From Diphasiastrum complanatum (Eukaryota; Streptophyta; Lycopodiopsida; Lycopodiales; Lycopodiaceae), in contig CM055106.1 in NCBI GenBank assembly GCA_029204225.1, positions 51,219,325 through 51,283,324 on the forward strand: a stretch of 64,000 nt of DNA. The letters run 5' to 3'. Made by a program: the position numbers and the translations under genes. Below the pieces are notes generated by a model, which saw only the letters and a list, made by a program, of their open reading frames with translations, did not search any database and was not told the DNA's origin. Below, piece after piece: positions 25,704 through 37,641 of this stretch (position 1 is the first letter of the stretch; each line of letters begins with the position of its first letter).

Positions 25704-26942
25704 TTGTGAAAGATTTCAGATTCTTAAGATCCAATCTACTTGAATGATCTTTGGTTAGAAAGAGAAATACACTACCAATTTCACCATTGTAGAAAAATCA
25801 GCATCTACACACAATTTGAGATGCAAACACTAATAGAACTTGATCAAACTTGAATGAGATGATTATGTATTGTTGCTGTCCGTACAAAACCAGCAAGCTA
25901 CTGTATTTCACACGTGTGGATCCAAAAATAACAAATATAGATCATTCTACACATAGAATTGCAAGCAATCACCAAGATAGTGCACCAATGGATAGTAGAA
26001 CCCAAGAGAACCATGTATAAGCATGAAATGAGATAGAGAAGAGAGAAGATGACTCTCTCCACGAGTTACATCCTTTTATAGTAGGTCCAAAACCTATTTG
26101 GCCACTTGGCTTTCCCACCAAAATGCTAACTCTACCAATTTTGGGTCTAGATTCAATGTACCCAACTTATTCAAATTGAATCTACTCAAACTCGCATTCT
26201 ATCTTTCCCACACTTTCAAAAAGTGTTTATTCAAATGAAATTTAGACTAATAAACTTTGAAAAGTCAACCTCTAAGTCTAAAACAAGTTTTGGCCTCAAT
26301 ATGCCAAATATGAAAATATTGCAAAATGTGATGAAACTAGTTGAATCTTTCACACTCCCTCTTCAACTAGTTTTAGCATAGACTTTGATAATACTCCAAG
26401 TGAAGTCCTATGCTTCATGAACAAGTCTTTTCCCAATGCTTTGGTGAAGATATCAGCTACACATTCCCTTGAAGACACATGTTGAAGCTCCACCTCCTTT
26501 GCAATGACTTGCTCCCTCACAAAATGATATTGTATCTCAATATGCTTGCTCCTAGCATGAAAGATAGGATTGGATGCCATTCTTTGGGCTGATTGATTGT
26601 CACAAAAGATGATTGGGCTCTCTGAAAAATCCAGCAAGTGAAGATCCTTGATCATTCTTTTGATCCATACCATCTCCTTTGTGCAATGTGTAAGAGCTTT
26701 GTACTCGGCCTCACTAGATGACAATGAGATAGTGGCTTGTTTCTTTGACATCCATGATATAGCTCCATCACCTATGAAAATACAATAAGAACTAATGGAT
26801 TTCCTATCCATTATATCTCCAGCATAGTCCAAATCTGAAAATCCAAAAAGATTAGGTGATGATTTCTCATACAATATGCCAAAATCTCGAGTTCCAATGA
26901 TGTACCTCAAAACTCGCTTTCCTAGCTTCCAATGCTCCTAGC
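25704..26942 (-). mobile_element. Copia fragment D: RNase H, polypurine tract and 3' LTR (G-like family)
   Basis: LTR 25704-26354, with eleven-base inverted ends TGTGAAAGATT and AATCTTTCACA. On the minus strand it is preceded by purine tract GTTGAAGAGGGAG and by an RNase H region closely similar to the end of element G (DFSESPIIFCDN, GVLSKSMLKLVEEGV). Only the end of the element is present, as homology stops near 26942. The LTR carries CACACGTGTG at 25909-25918. Confidence 0.85.
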
Positions 26943-26944
26943 AT

Positions 26945-27458
26945 AGTTTTTGCCAATAGAACTTTGATCCATCATAAGAATGATCTTCTTCCTAAGAATA
27001 GATCTCCTTTCAATGATCATGTAATGCTCAAAATAGAAACAACCATTATTGATATAGAGAATAGTGTCCACTTGGGATGCTTCACTATTTCTTACATCAA
27101 TTTTACATGTAAAAATGTGACTAGAACATGAAGAATCAAATAGAATGTAAATGAAATGATTACACCATGTTTTTAGCTCTGAACTCTCTAGAAAATTACA
27201 GCAAACAAACAATAAATGTGAGTGATCAACTTTTGCTTGCATGTCTCCTCCTCCTTTGTCCTTTGTTGCCTTGTATCCACCATGATACTCCATGAATGAG
27301 CCTCCATCTTCATCTTGCCACAAGAAACCATCAAACCTTGGAAATCCATGAGTAGGTGAGTACATTAATGATGCAAATCCAGCACCACATGACTCCATAA
27401 ACCAAGTAGTTTGCACTAGTCCATCTTCAAGATCTACTTGACACAAGAAAATGACCAT
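26945..27458 (-). other. Unrecognised open frame between D and E
   Basis: A minus-strand frame stays open for about 185 codons (27479 to 26922) in a region of otherwise frequent stops. Its middle (FPRFDGFLWQDEDGG, YHGGYKATKDKGGGDMQ) is hydrophilic and non-repetitive and does not resemble Copia or Gypsy proteins I know. The last codons run into fragment D. No intron signal or start context is convincing. It could be a captured piece of a cellular transcript or a chance frame. Confidence 0.35.
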
Positions 27459-29612
27459 GAATTCACCAAAAATTGACAATCTCCATGCAAGTCAGTATAC
27501 ATGTTTTACACATGTCCAACTCATCTAGGGAAGTTACATGCAAGACATGCAAACAGTATTTGACACATGCATGTAGTTTTGTACATATCTAGTTGAGAAT
27601 TTGACATTTGGACAAAGTTTAGGTGCAATTTCAGCATGCAAGCTATTAGGTGTCAATATGATAATAGTTTACACTTGATTAGGTGTAGAAAATGCATTGC
27701 ATGCAAGGAGTACCACAAATTTTGGCTCTCCTATATATGTACATATCATTCTCATTCATATCTGATGATGAATCAAGCTTTGGTAATGTCATAATGTCAA
27801 AATTGGATCTCATGCTATTTTGCTGGTTTTGGTATTATCTCTCTAACTCGAGTAGAATGCATTCTTCATACATTATTTTGGTTATGTATTCTCTCTATTT
27901 GTGAGAACTTAGTTTTGCTTTGATCTGTAGCATTCTAGATTGTGCTCTAGCCTCGGATTTGTTGGTAGTTTGCAAGATTGCTCTACGAGTGATCTGTGTG
28001 CCACCACAAAGCATGGTCAAGATCATTCACACATTTCTTTTGGATCCCTGCACATGTGAAGTTGCTGGATTTTTCACATGGTATCAGAGCCATACCATGC
28101 TTTGAATGTACTAACATCAGATGTTTGAAGATTTTTCTGTCAATTCAAGCTAGGAAATTGTTTAGTAGTGTTTTGCTATCTTTTTTTGAACAGTTTTTTG
28201 GTGAATGAGGTTAGAACTGATATTTTCAGTCCAGCGCAGAGGATGTACAGAATTTTGACTTTTCACACATGTGAAAACCAAAATATATTATTTGACTCTA
28301 TCTCCTCTATGTTAGATCCAAAGATACTGACATTATAGCTTGTTGAAAAGCTAGAAGAGTCCTCTTTCCAATGCAATTGGTTTCAGTTCATTTTGATGTC
28401 CCTAGTACGAGTTATAAGCTCTTAAAAAGGGTAGGGAGAGACCCAAAACCTGAGTGGACACTTTTTTTATTTGAATATATTGCATGCATGATTCATCATT
28501 CACAGTTTTGGTACTCAATCTGAGATAGAATTGGATATGACAAATTTTTGTTGTCATAGACACATCATTTCACACAAAGTGTTGTGTTTTGAGTTGAATG
28601 TGTGTTTCTAGAGTGTGTTTCATTCGTTTGAAACTTGTGAAAAAAATTGACATCAGAATTGTAAGTGCTTCATCAGTAGATAGAGGCTGGATCCAAATTC
28701 AAGTTGATTGGTTCTTTGTAGTGAGGTAGGTCTCACATATTCTGTTGCATGATTTCAATAGGTTGGATCAACTTTGCATGTTAGATTCTAGATTGAAAGA
28801 AAAACAACAACTCAATTCCATTTTGTTGTCCAATTTACAAGAGTCTTCACATTCATGACATGTATAGGGAATTTTCTCTTTGAAGCTAGTGAAAGACTAG
28901 ATACCTTCAACTATTCAGTTTGGAAGGATAGGATAGAATCATTGTTGATTCTTTATGGAGCATTGTATCAGGAATTAAAGTTGAACCTGAAGCTTATGAT
29001 GAGGCTCAAATATTCAAGAAGAGAGCAAGAATTGCTCTTCATATCATCAAATTGAACATCTCTGATGAGATGTTGAGAGAAATAAGTTCATGCACCTCAG
29101 CCAAGGAGACTTGGAAAACTCTTAAGTCCATTCATGAAGCAAAGATCAAGTCAAGAGGGAGGAGCAAGAACACTTTTTCTCAAGCCTTCACCGAGGACAA
29201 ATCAAAGAACAAAGACTATAGTGGAGTAGAAGATGATTCAACTCATTCTTCTAACTTCAAGAAGAAGACTCAAGAAGATCAAGCCCATTTTATCATAGAA
29301 GACTCACATGCAAGTTGTGGAGAGGCATCTCTCATGATGTCTAGTTTCTCCTCTTTACCCTTTCATGATGTATCTTGGTATATGGATAGTGGAGCCACAA
29401 CTCATATGAGTTGCTCCAAGGATTCTTTTGTTTCTATTGAATCTGTTCTAGATCCGAAGAATTCAATATACACTGTTATTGGTGATGCATGCTCAATTGA
29501 AAGAGTTGGAAGTTGTTCCTTGAAACTTGCATCTTCTATGAATTTTACACTTTCCAATGTACTTTATGCTCCCAATCTCACAAAGGGTGTGATTAGTGTA
29601 GGAAAGTTTCAT
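27458..29612 (+). mobile_element. Copia fragment E: 5' LTR, leader, gag and protease
   Basis: The LTR ends TTTTTCACA at 28078, directly before primer site TGGTATCAGAGC (28079-28090). Its left end is placed near 27458 from a weak AAAAATTGACAAT match to other LTR starts, giving about 620 bp, and a TATA-like CTATATATG lies at about 27731. Gag starts at 28855 (GNFLFEASERLDTFNYSVWK). The protease region has WYMDSGATTHMS (about 29380) and LSNVLYAPNLT. It ends at about 29612 where an oppositely oriented Copia fragment begins. Broken and truncated. The leader contains TTTTCACACATGTGAAAA at about 28259. Confidence 0.8.
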
Positions 29613-30098
29613 CTTTCAAGATAGAACATGCTCCATGCTTGAAATGTACATCTAATCCACTATCCATAAGTTGTCCTACACTCAACAAGTTCTTTGTAAT
29701 TGAAAGTACATAAAGAACATTGTCTAGATCTACTTTTTTAGATGATCCTAGACATAAAGGAATGGATCCAACACCTACAATCTCACATTCTTGATCACTT
29801 GCAGTGAAGATAAATCTCTTAGAACTATTGTAAGAAAGTAGATTAGAAAAGTAGTCTTTTTGGTGAGTCATGTGAGAGCTTGCCCCACTATCAGTCCACC
29901 AAGTGTCTTTAATAGATGTTTGTGTGAGGATACCATCAAAGATAGATTGCCTTCTTCCTCCTCCTCAAGCACAAGATTGCCTTGATTGTCCTTCTCTTGG
30001 GCATTTTTCTTCTTGTAGCACTCGGATGCAAAATGTCCCATTTTTTCCACAAAAGAAACACTTTAGCTTCTTCTTGTCCTTCTTGCTCTTGTCTTTGA
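29613..30098 (-). mobile_element. Copia fragment N: zinc knuckle and protease, opposite to E
   Basis: Minus-strand fragment with KKDKKKLKCFFCGKNG (about 30040-30095), an acidic linker, and the post-protease stretch FTASDQECEIVGVGSIPL and NVLYVLSITKNLLSVGQL (about 29640-29830). It abuts E head to head and the Gypsy relic M on the right. It has no LTR. Confidence 0.8.
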
Positions 30099-33010
30099 AA
30101 CACCAGAAGTGTTCAACAAATGCACGGAATCTGTCAGCACATACCTTCGACTGATTCTGCCGCATTCGTTTTGACTATGTAGATGTAGTTTCCAAGTCTT
30201 GAGTTTGCAAATCAACAGCCAACTTCTGATCTTTCATTTGTTGTTGGAGATTTGACAGCTCCTGTTCGAGCTTGTCAATCTTTGCGACTGCTTTTAGATA
30301 CTCGGGATGGTCTGAGGCTCCGGTGCAGACAGACACAGATGAAATTTGTTGTGTAAGGTCATCAATTCTGAGTAAGGCCTGAAGGTACTCGTCGTGTGCA
30401 TCTGGTCCGCTGCAAAATGGGGCAGCTTCACTCGAAAACTCCCTTAGCTCCGCCAATTCTTCCTTGATAAGAGCCTTCGAATCCTCGAGTGGTTGCAGGA
30501 ACTCAACTCAAAAATTGTCGAGCATCTGATCTTGGAGCTAGTTTAGCTTTGTGAGTCGACTGTAACGGACCCTGCATTGGTGCATACAGAGAGAGCAACT
30601 TCTGCCTTCAGTCTTCTCATTCGCTCCTCCTGGAAGTGTTTCTGGAGTGGGACATTATGTTGATTTGCAGTTGTCAGTTGCTGCTTTAAAAAATCATTTT
30701 GAGTTTGATAATTATCAAACTTGGCCTCAATCGTCTTATTGATCTATTTTAAAGAATTGGCTTCCTTTATTAAGGTTTGAAGCTGTGTGTCGAGAGAACG
30801 ATTTCGTTCAATCAGCTTTGTGTTGTCTGATTCGAGCGAATCAATCTTCTCAAAAGATGCCTTGAGATCCTCTTGGCATCTCCTTTCTGAGTTGACAAAT
30901 TCCATCGTAAGTTGTTAGTGGTACTTGTCCAACTCATACACTTCAGCAACTAGGTTTTTGGCTTTCTTGGTCATAGTGCGAAACCACTGGGGCTGGTCGT
31001 CTGGTTGTTCTTCATCTGCCACAGGTGCCCCAGTGTCGCCTTCAGCAGTTGTTTGTCTTTTGTTTGATGTATCAGACTGAGTTGTGTCATCGTCAGAGGA
31101 GGAGGCACTCCGCTGCTTCTGAGATGTGGAAGCAGATGCGTGCTATGAAGAATCAGCAGCAGTAGCAACAGTAGCTCCATCAGTCTCCATCGCCACAACT
31201 GGAACTGGTTCTAACTGGGATGGTGCAGAGTCAATGTCCATAGCAGTGGTAGTAGCTACTTCGACGGCTGGTGCAATTTCAGTAACGAGGCCGAAAAGAT
31301 CAATTGGCTTGGGGGCCAACATCCTTCCCGTCAGCAATGTTTTCTCTTGCTTGTTCAAAATGTCAAAATGGGCGCATAGCCGAGATACATGTGCTCCAAC
31401 TCCAGAAATTTTTTGGTGCTTGATCCAGCACAAAAATGCTTTATATGTAATAGTGCTGAAACAAACTGGATTACCCGCAAGTGCGTCTAAGATGTAACCA
31501 AAATTTTGCACTGAAATCGTCACATCCACATCCGTCAAAGAGATTACTTGGTTCGCATATTTACAAAACATCTTAAATGTGGTATCACGAATCATAGAGA
31601 TCTTGTACCCCTTTGTGGGTACGAATCAATTGTTAAGGAAGTGGGCAGCTTCATCCACCGAATCCTTATTTGTTGAGATCATATTCCCATCCATCGGTAA
31701 TCCAAGGGCTATGCAGAACAAGTCTTCAGAGATAGTGAAAAATTTGCCTCACACATGGACTTTGAAATCCACCTCCGAAATGGAATGAATGGAGTTGACA
31801 AACTTCGTACTGACTTCGGAGAGGATGATGGAGGGGTCCACTTTTAAATTACCCAACCTGCATCGATCCAAAAAGGACTGGATGGATGTCAGGCGGATTC
31901 CTGCGCGTGCTTTCCAGATGATGTTAGAGCTTGAACTGGATCTAGAAGCCATTGTTCAAATTTTTTCACAAAAGCTCGTAGATCGCAAATGAATGCTTTG
32001 ATCGCAAAGAGAACGTGCGCAGGAAAGCATAAAATCATAGGCAGAGAGTGTAAGGAAGAAAAATGAAAAATAATTCTGATATGCAGTAGCGGTGTGGAAC
32101 GGATGATGACGTGGCATGATGACTTGACATCTGTCACTTCCATTTATGGAGTACGTGCATGGGTCAGTGTTTGAAACTATGATTTTACAGATTGATCTTT
32201 AATGACGGAAGACCGTTTCTGAAAAGAAAACAAATAAATTAAGGAGAAACAATATCTGTTTTGATATGTGAGCGTACACACGTGTGAATAATGATGATCA
32301 CGTGGCCATCATCTTTAATAGAGGGATGTAAAAAATAGGTAAATAGATTCTCGAAAAGGTAGGTTGAGAGATTCTCGAAGGATACTAGAAAGTTTCTAAA
32401 ATGTTTCGTGAAACATTCTTGAGAGATTTTAGGAAATGACACAGAACTTCACAAAAAATTCTCGAAAATATTAAGCGTCATCCTAGAAAATTTCTTGAAA
32501 AATTGGAGGAAAAAAAAATGCTAGAAAAATTCTCGGAAAAAAAAAATGACAAGTTTCAGTTCACAGTTGAGTGTCGCGAAAGTTTCTCGAAAAGTTCTCG
32601 AAAATACTTTGAAAAATAACTTAAAAGATTTGAGAGAAGACAAGAAAAATTCTCGAAAAATTCACGAAACAGTTTGAACAAATGTTGAACAGTGGTAGCA
32701 AAGTTCACGAAAATTTCTAGAAAATTTTCTAGAAAAGAAAAAAAAGTCGCGAACATTATCAGAAAAGATAGAGAAAAATTCGCGATTGATTCCAGACAAA
32801 TGCTAGAAAATAATAAGAATAAAAAAAAATTCTGGTCAAAGGTATTATTTTTTTAGTCTGGACCCGTTAATACGTGTAGGTAACAGTTCCCTTCAAGTGA
32901 TTGAAGTTGCACAGAACCATTGTCAAACACCTCTATGACTTTAAAAGGTCCAAGCCATCGCATGTGGAGTTTTCCTGGGAACTTTTGATGGCGACTGTCA
33001 TATATCAGCG
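30099..33010 (-). mobile_element. Gypsy relic M: integrase end plus a long post-integrase frame
   Basis: On the minus strand, 33005-32855 encodes an integrase C-terminal stretch (RHQKFPGKLHMRWLGPFKV). About 900 bp further on, a long decayed reading frame runs from 31952 to about 30100 (about 600 codons): an N-terminus MASRSSSSSNIIWKARAG, a globular part with FTISEDLFCIALGLP and FCKYANQVISLTDVDVTI, an acidic Ala/Thr-rich linker, then a coiled-coil tail (KIDKLEQELSNLQQQMKDQK). Position and orientation fit the extra, env-like or accessory frame known after integrase in some plant Gypsy lineages (Athila/Tat). The middle resembles the so-called plant transposon protein domain, from memory only. 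It is broken in several places and has no LTR in view. Alternative: the frame is a separate cellular gene relic. Confidence 0.5.
32348..32734. promoter_or_regulatory. Array of twelve TTCNNGAA dyads (heat-shock-element-like)
   Basis: TTCNNGAA occurs at 32348, 32372, 32405, 32459, 32492, 32584, 32595, 32650, 32661, 32704, 32715 and 32727, mostly as TTCTCGAA, with 11-12 base spacing inside the closest groups. TTCNNGAA is the inverted-pentamer core recognised by heat shock factors. Canonical elements alternate with a 10-base period, so the phase here is slightly off. The array sits between the integrase end and the extra frame of relic M. It may equally be a decayed minisatellite. Confidence 0.5.
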
Positions 33011-33101
33011 CTGATATGTATTTTATTCTCCAATTGATTAAAACATCTATAGCCCTTCACACAATCATCATATCTCATCAGCTTTAAGATCACATTTCAT
33101 T

Positions 33102-34576
33102 TGAGACACCAATCTTGGTTTTGGAAGCAATTTTGAGTGATTCTCTCCATTTGTCTACATTTGTTTTGATTGTTTTGAGGTGCTATCAATGTGTACTTGA
33201 TATTTAGGTTGGATTTCGTACTTAGATAGGGTTTCACACGTGGGAAACCAGAAAGTACACCTACCTTCAATTAATGATTGTTCTTGTTAGGATTTTGTGT
33301 CTAGAATTGATCTAGATTGATCTTAATCTCAAGAAGATTGATAGATCAAGTAATCTGACAACCAATCCCTCTTGAGAATTAGATTAGGATCCACTCTTGG
33401 TCCTTTTTGTACTTTTTGCACATGGTATCAGAGCCTAGTACAAGAGGTTTTGTTGAAATTGATAGGGTTAATCCAAATCAAAGCCAAAATTAGTAGTTTT
33501 TTGGAAACTAGTCAAATTTTGTGTAGCGAGTTGGATTTGATAGCTATCCTCAAAATTTTTGGTCCAGATCTTGTTGTGGGCTGTAGGAATCCTTTTCACA
33601 CGTGTGAGGCCGTACAGCTCCGATTTTTACTGAGAAATTTCAAAATTTTGTAGAATTTGATTCACATACCCAATTTGAATGATTTTTGGTGCAAAATCAA
33701 GCATTTTCTATAGTAAATCTAATTTATTGATTAGTTCTTGGATTAGATCAACCAAAAAATTAAAATTGAAGCTTGAATTAGGTGCACTAATTGATCTTCT
33801 CTGATTTTTTGAGTGTATGTTGAGGTTGAAGAGAGAAATTGCTAAAAATCATAGATTAAGAAGTGATTTTGCAAGTTTGAGACTAGAATCTAAATTTCCA
33901 TCATTCTAGATTGGTTCATGAGTGATAGGATTGAGTCTATAAACTTTTTAAATTGCTAGAAGACTTTAGGTTCAGATCTCTTAGAGAAACCATAAGAGTT
34001 TCTAGTGCTTTTTCACATTCAAAAATGGCATCAATGAGTGGTTTTTTGCTTGAAGCTAGTGAAAGACTTACATCCACTAATTATGCTACTTGGATAGTTC
34101 GAATGGAGTCTTTGCTTATACTTCATGATCTTTATGACATAGTACTTGAGGTGGAAGTAGAACCTCAAGGAGGAGTTGAATTGGCTAAGTACAAAAAGAG
34201 ATGTAGAGTTGCATTACATTGCATAAATATGAATGTAAGTAATGAACTTTTGAAAGAAATCTCATCTTGTACCACATCCAAAGAGGCATGAGATTCATTA
34301 AAAGCCATTTATGGATCCAAGAACACTTCAAGGATACTCATGCTTAGGAATCAAATCCTTCAAAGCATGAAAGGAATTAGTGAAAGTGCCCAAAATTATG
34401 TCTTTAGGATCAAATCTTTGAATAAAGAGTTGTCTTCTATAGACGATAAAATCAAAGATGTGAATTAGTTCAAATCATTTTGAATGGATTAGGAGATAAT
34501 TATTCCAATCTTGTTCAAACCTTTGCTATTCAAGATTCACTTCCTAGTATTGAAAAACTTCAAAGTGTGCTTGTTA
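33102..34576 (+). mobile_element. Copia fragment F: LTR from near its transcription start, leader and gag
   Basis: Matches the LTR of element I (in inverse orientation) only from about 35 bases downstream of its TATA box to its end, then primer site TGGTATCAGAGC (about 33425), a leader with CACACGTGTG at 33597-33606, and gag from about 34025 (SGFLLEASERLTSTNYATW). Homology ends at 34576 where a Gypsy J1 piece begins. Same family as H and I. Broken and truncated, with no second LTR. Confidence 0.85.
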
Positions 34577-34810
34577 GTACTGCCTCGTCCTCGAATCTCT
34601 TGTGCTTGATCGGCAAGATGATGTTGTGCTCTTCACTTTTCCACGCCAATGTGGAGGACATAACTTGTTTCTTCATAGTTCGCACAATATATGGGCTCTG
34701 ATGTAACTGGTTCTGCTTCAGCTTTGGCCCATTTAGCCAGAAGGCTTTTGGCTTGTGGCACAATCCGCAATAATTCTCCAAGGAATAAGTTAACACGGCT
34801 TGTAGTACTC
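34577..34810 (-). mobile_element. Gypsy J1, displaced inverted gag/protease-junction piece
   Basis: A minus-strand stretch matching the gag end of J2 at about 53620-53822 (FLGELLRIVPQAKSLLAKWA, EEHNIILPIKHKR) plus the start of its protease linker. It covers just the part of gag that follows the point where J1 (37642-41545) stops, but in opposite orientation. This fits an inversion whose right breakpoint is at 41546-41550. Confidence 0.8.
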
Positions 34811-35560
34811 ACTAGCATCTTTCTTTCTCTTATGAGATTTTTTTTCCTATGCAAGTGATGGAGATACATAGAGAAAATAAGAATGACAGAATTAATGTGT
34901 TACAAATATTATAATATTCTTTGAGATATAATATTAAAGTTCTATACTGAAATGAACAAAAGTTTTATTACCTTTTGTTGGCGTCTCTTGGATGGTAACA
35001 TCCAAAGACTCTGATATGTCTTCGTGAACCTGGTGCAAACTTTGCGAATGTGTGTCATCATGCAAAGTCGACCCTTGAGTTGGCCGAAGAACCTCAGAAT
35101 GTGGTTCCGTTTCTGGCTGCTCAAAATATGGGTCCATGTATTGAGGCTCTTCCAAGACAGGAGTTATAGGTGTTGCCGTTGGAGCCCAAAGTGAAATAGA
35201 TTGCTGACTCTCACAACTTTCTCTCCTACAACGAGATCGCAAATTTTAATTAGATAATTCCAAAAACATGGACGATGCCATTGACAGAGAACTCAAAATC
35301 ATTAGAAAATTTCACTAATTGATAATAAATACTAGACAACTTTCATCACAGACAGTACTGAAAAAGAAATCGTTTTCTTGCAATAAAATATTGAAATAAT
35401 AACAAAAAAGTACAATTTGTGTTTAGATCACTAACCTCTTCGGAGAAAGCTTTGTTGGCCTCAACAGATCCTTCCAACGGCTCTTTCAAACATCTCTCTC
35501 TCTATAACCCTCGCCTATTTTTTCTCTACTCTCTCTCTCTCTCTACTCTACTCTCATAGT
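34811..35560 (-). pseudogene. 5' half of a methyltransferase-like multi-exon gene (inverted part)
   Basis: Minus strand. Exon 1 ends at 35436 (AAGAG|gttag) after a GA-rich leader. Intron 35226-35435 ends in TTGTAG. Exon 2 (34972-35225, 254 bp) is open and encodes an acidic, Ser/Thr/Pro-rich stretch (APTATPITPVLEEPQYMDP; DISESLDVTIQETPTKG). Its donor is AAAAG|gtaata. Intron 34847-34971 ends GCATAG. Exon 3 begins at 34846 with a basic stretch (KSHKRKKDAS) and is cut at 34811-34815 (CTAGT). At 41546-41550 the same CTAGT is followed by a plus-strand continuation (RDFHKDL) in the same frame. No functional domain lies in this half. It looks like a low-complexity N-terminal region, a plausible nuclear-localising basic tract included. 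It cannot be expressed as one unit in its present arrangement. Confidence 0.6.
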
Positions 35561-35564
35561 TGAA

Positions 35565-36330
35565 CAGGAAAACCAAACTTTGCTGATCTTTTCTTGATTG
35601 AACCGCTCTTCGATATGCAGAAAAAGGCTACGCTGTAGTGACTGGCGGTGGCTAAAGACAGTATGGTGATGCAGCCCCTGCATAGAAAATAATGATGATG
35701 ACCATCCGCAGTTGAAGCCTATTGTTCATATTGTTCATTCACTTGCAGTTAAAGCTTGTAGTTCATTGATTTTTGAACAAAAGCTTATAGTTCATTCATT
35801 TTTGAACAGGAAACGAAGCTTCGCATATTTTTCTTCCTTGAACGACTCTTCAATCTACAGAAAAAAGGCTTGGTTATCATGACTCTGGCGGTGGCTAAAT
35901 AGAAGATGGTGACGCTAAAGAGAGGTTATGGTGATGCTAAAGAGAGAATGCTGATGCTCCCTTGCATAGAAAACGGTGACGCTCTTCAATCTACAGAATA
36001 ACACTCTTCAATCCCAAAGGCTCTTCAATGATGCAGCCTTTGCATAGAAGATGACATAACAGCTGGTTGCAAACACTCTTTAATCTGCAAAAATGTTTTT
36101 CAATCCCAAACATTATTCTATCTGCAAAAATGCTCTTCAATGATGCAGCCCCTGCACAGAAGGTGACATAACGGCTGGCTGTTTGGGGAGCGTAGTTAGA
36201 GGGCGATAGACTCTCTCGTTTCTCTGTGAACAGGCGATAGCCTCTCTATTGTTTTTGTTTCTTTTGGGGGGAGAAGCCATCGCCGGCTACGGCGTACCTC
36301 TGGCCACACAACCCTCACGGATTCAGATCA
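35565..36330. repeat. Degenerate tandem copies upstream of the methyltransferase-like gene
   Basis: The block GAACAGGAAA...CTCTTCRAT...CAGAAAAAGGCT...GGCGGTGGCTAAA...GATGCAGCCCCTGCATAGAA appears at about 35565-35700 and again at about 35805-35985, with shorter echoes (CTCTTCAATC, GATGCAGCC) to about 36180. It lies where the promoter and leader of the gene at 34811-35560 would be. The last 150 bp (36180-36330) has no feature. A CT/GA-rich run at about 35485-35565 marks the presumed leader. Confidence 0.5.
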
Positions 36331-36344
36331 CATGGACACTTGAC

Positions 36345-37585
36345 GTATGTTTGGAGAGGGCCTGATGCCATTTTTGGTTTTGCTTTTATTACCATTTGTC
36401 ATTTTGAGGGAGTAAAATTTTTCCGGAGATGTAGCTTGGAAGCTATATTTTGCACTTCGAATAATGTGCTCAAGATTTTTCAAACTTTCTTGGATGTCTG
36501 AGCTTTGGACAATTCGCCAATCTGAGTATCCAAAATGTTGAGGATAATCAGCGCAAATGCTTTGCCATCCTTCAGCTTCCATCTGGAGATTGTTGTGTCG
36601 TCAGCTTCATGTATTCCCTCTACACCTGTAACAACGTCATATAACTTCTTAGCCATTAGCACAGTTCTCATCTTAAATTTTCACAGATGGTAATTAGCTC
36701 CATCAAGCTTGTCTATGATAGGACTGGCTTTCCCTTGAGAATCCATGTAAAAGATTAGTCTAGATGATAGGAGTAACTATCAGTGACTTAAGTATGAAAA
36801 TCTGGTGCTAAATTACAGAACAAGAAGACAATCACTCTATCGGCTAGTAGAGTCTTGTTTCTGTGGAAGCTTATCAGGCTATAAAAATTGCTCTGAAATG
36901 AAACTACTTAAAGAATCAGATAGATTCTGATACCATGTCAGAGAAATGAGAGGATCAGTCCGTTCAATTCTCTCAGTGCGTGCACTACTGGTGACTTAGT
37001 AGGCGATCACAAGAACATAGTAATTTTAGAGCTTTTAATGTGCAGTGGTAGCGGAAGCGACGAGTAGACAACCAGACAAATGAATTAGATGGCCAAACAG
37101 AACATAGAAAAGCATTGTAGTATTGACACAAATCTGAATCTAGAATCAAACAGAGCTATAATCAGATTAAGTAGAACGAAATATACAGGTCAACAATGCA
37201 GATGAGCACAAAACAATAGCCAACGTAATTGCGTGCTTCACAAGGCTAATCACAATCTGTAAAGGTTACGAACCTAAAACTGACAATCTGTCTAAAAAAA
37301 AGATTCAATGCGTGAAAGCATCTACAATGTCGTACAATGTCTGTCTCACATGTTACAAATCTTGCTTCATTATATTGAATACTGAAATGGAATTCACTAT
37401 ATACACAAATTTTATAGGTGTGCAGATAAAGAAGGTACAAAAGTGGTTGTGCTGTCTGTAGCAGATCGTGGGTGGCTACTGTTGTTGTCAAATTTGTTTG
37501 CACAGTGCGTGAGGTGAGCATGAGGAGGTTGTAAGTCAAGTTTCCCCTCGGATTGCATGCATTTGAAAATGCAAAAAACATGACA
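36345..37585 (-). mobile_element. Copia fragment P: gag start, primer site and 5' LTR
   Basis: Minus-strand gag (AKKLYDVVTGVEG, ISRWKLKDGKAFALIILNIL, about 36480-36720), primer site at 36923-36935, then an LTR of about 650 bp (36936-37585, outer ends TGTCA and TGACA). Only the 5' end of an element remains. Gag is nearly that of B and related to O. The outer LTR end is uncertain by a few tens of bases, and 37586-37641 carries CTAAAGG/CCTTT words like those of the minisatellite at 15540. Confidence 0.75.
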
Positions 37586-37641
37586 CTCTTTGGCCTTTGG
37601 CCTTGTCCTTACCTAAAGGCAACCTTTGCTCTGTTTAAAGG

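Noticed and set aside
36345-37641. P and B as two halves of one displaced element
   Set aside because: Both carry the same gag region and their own primer sites, so they are separate copies.
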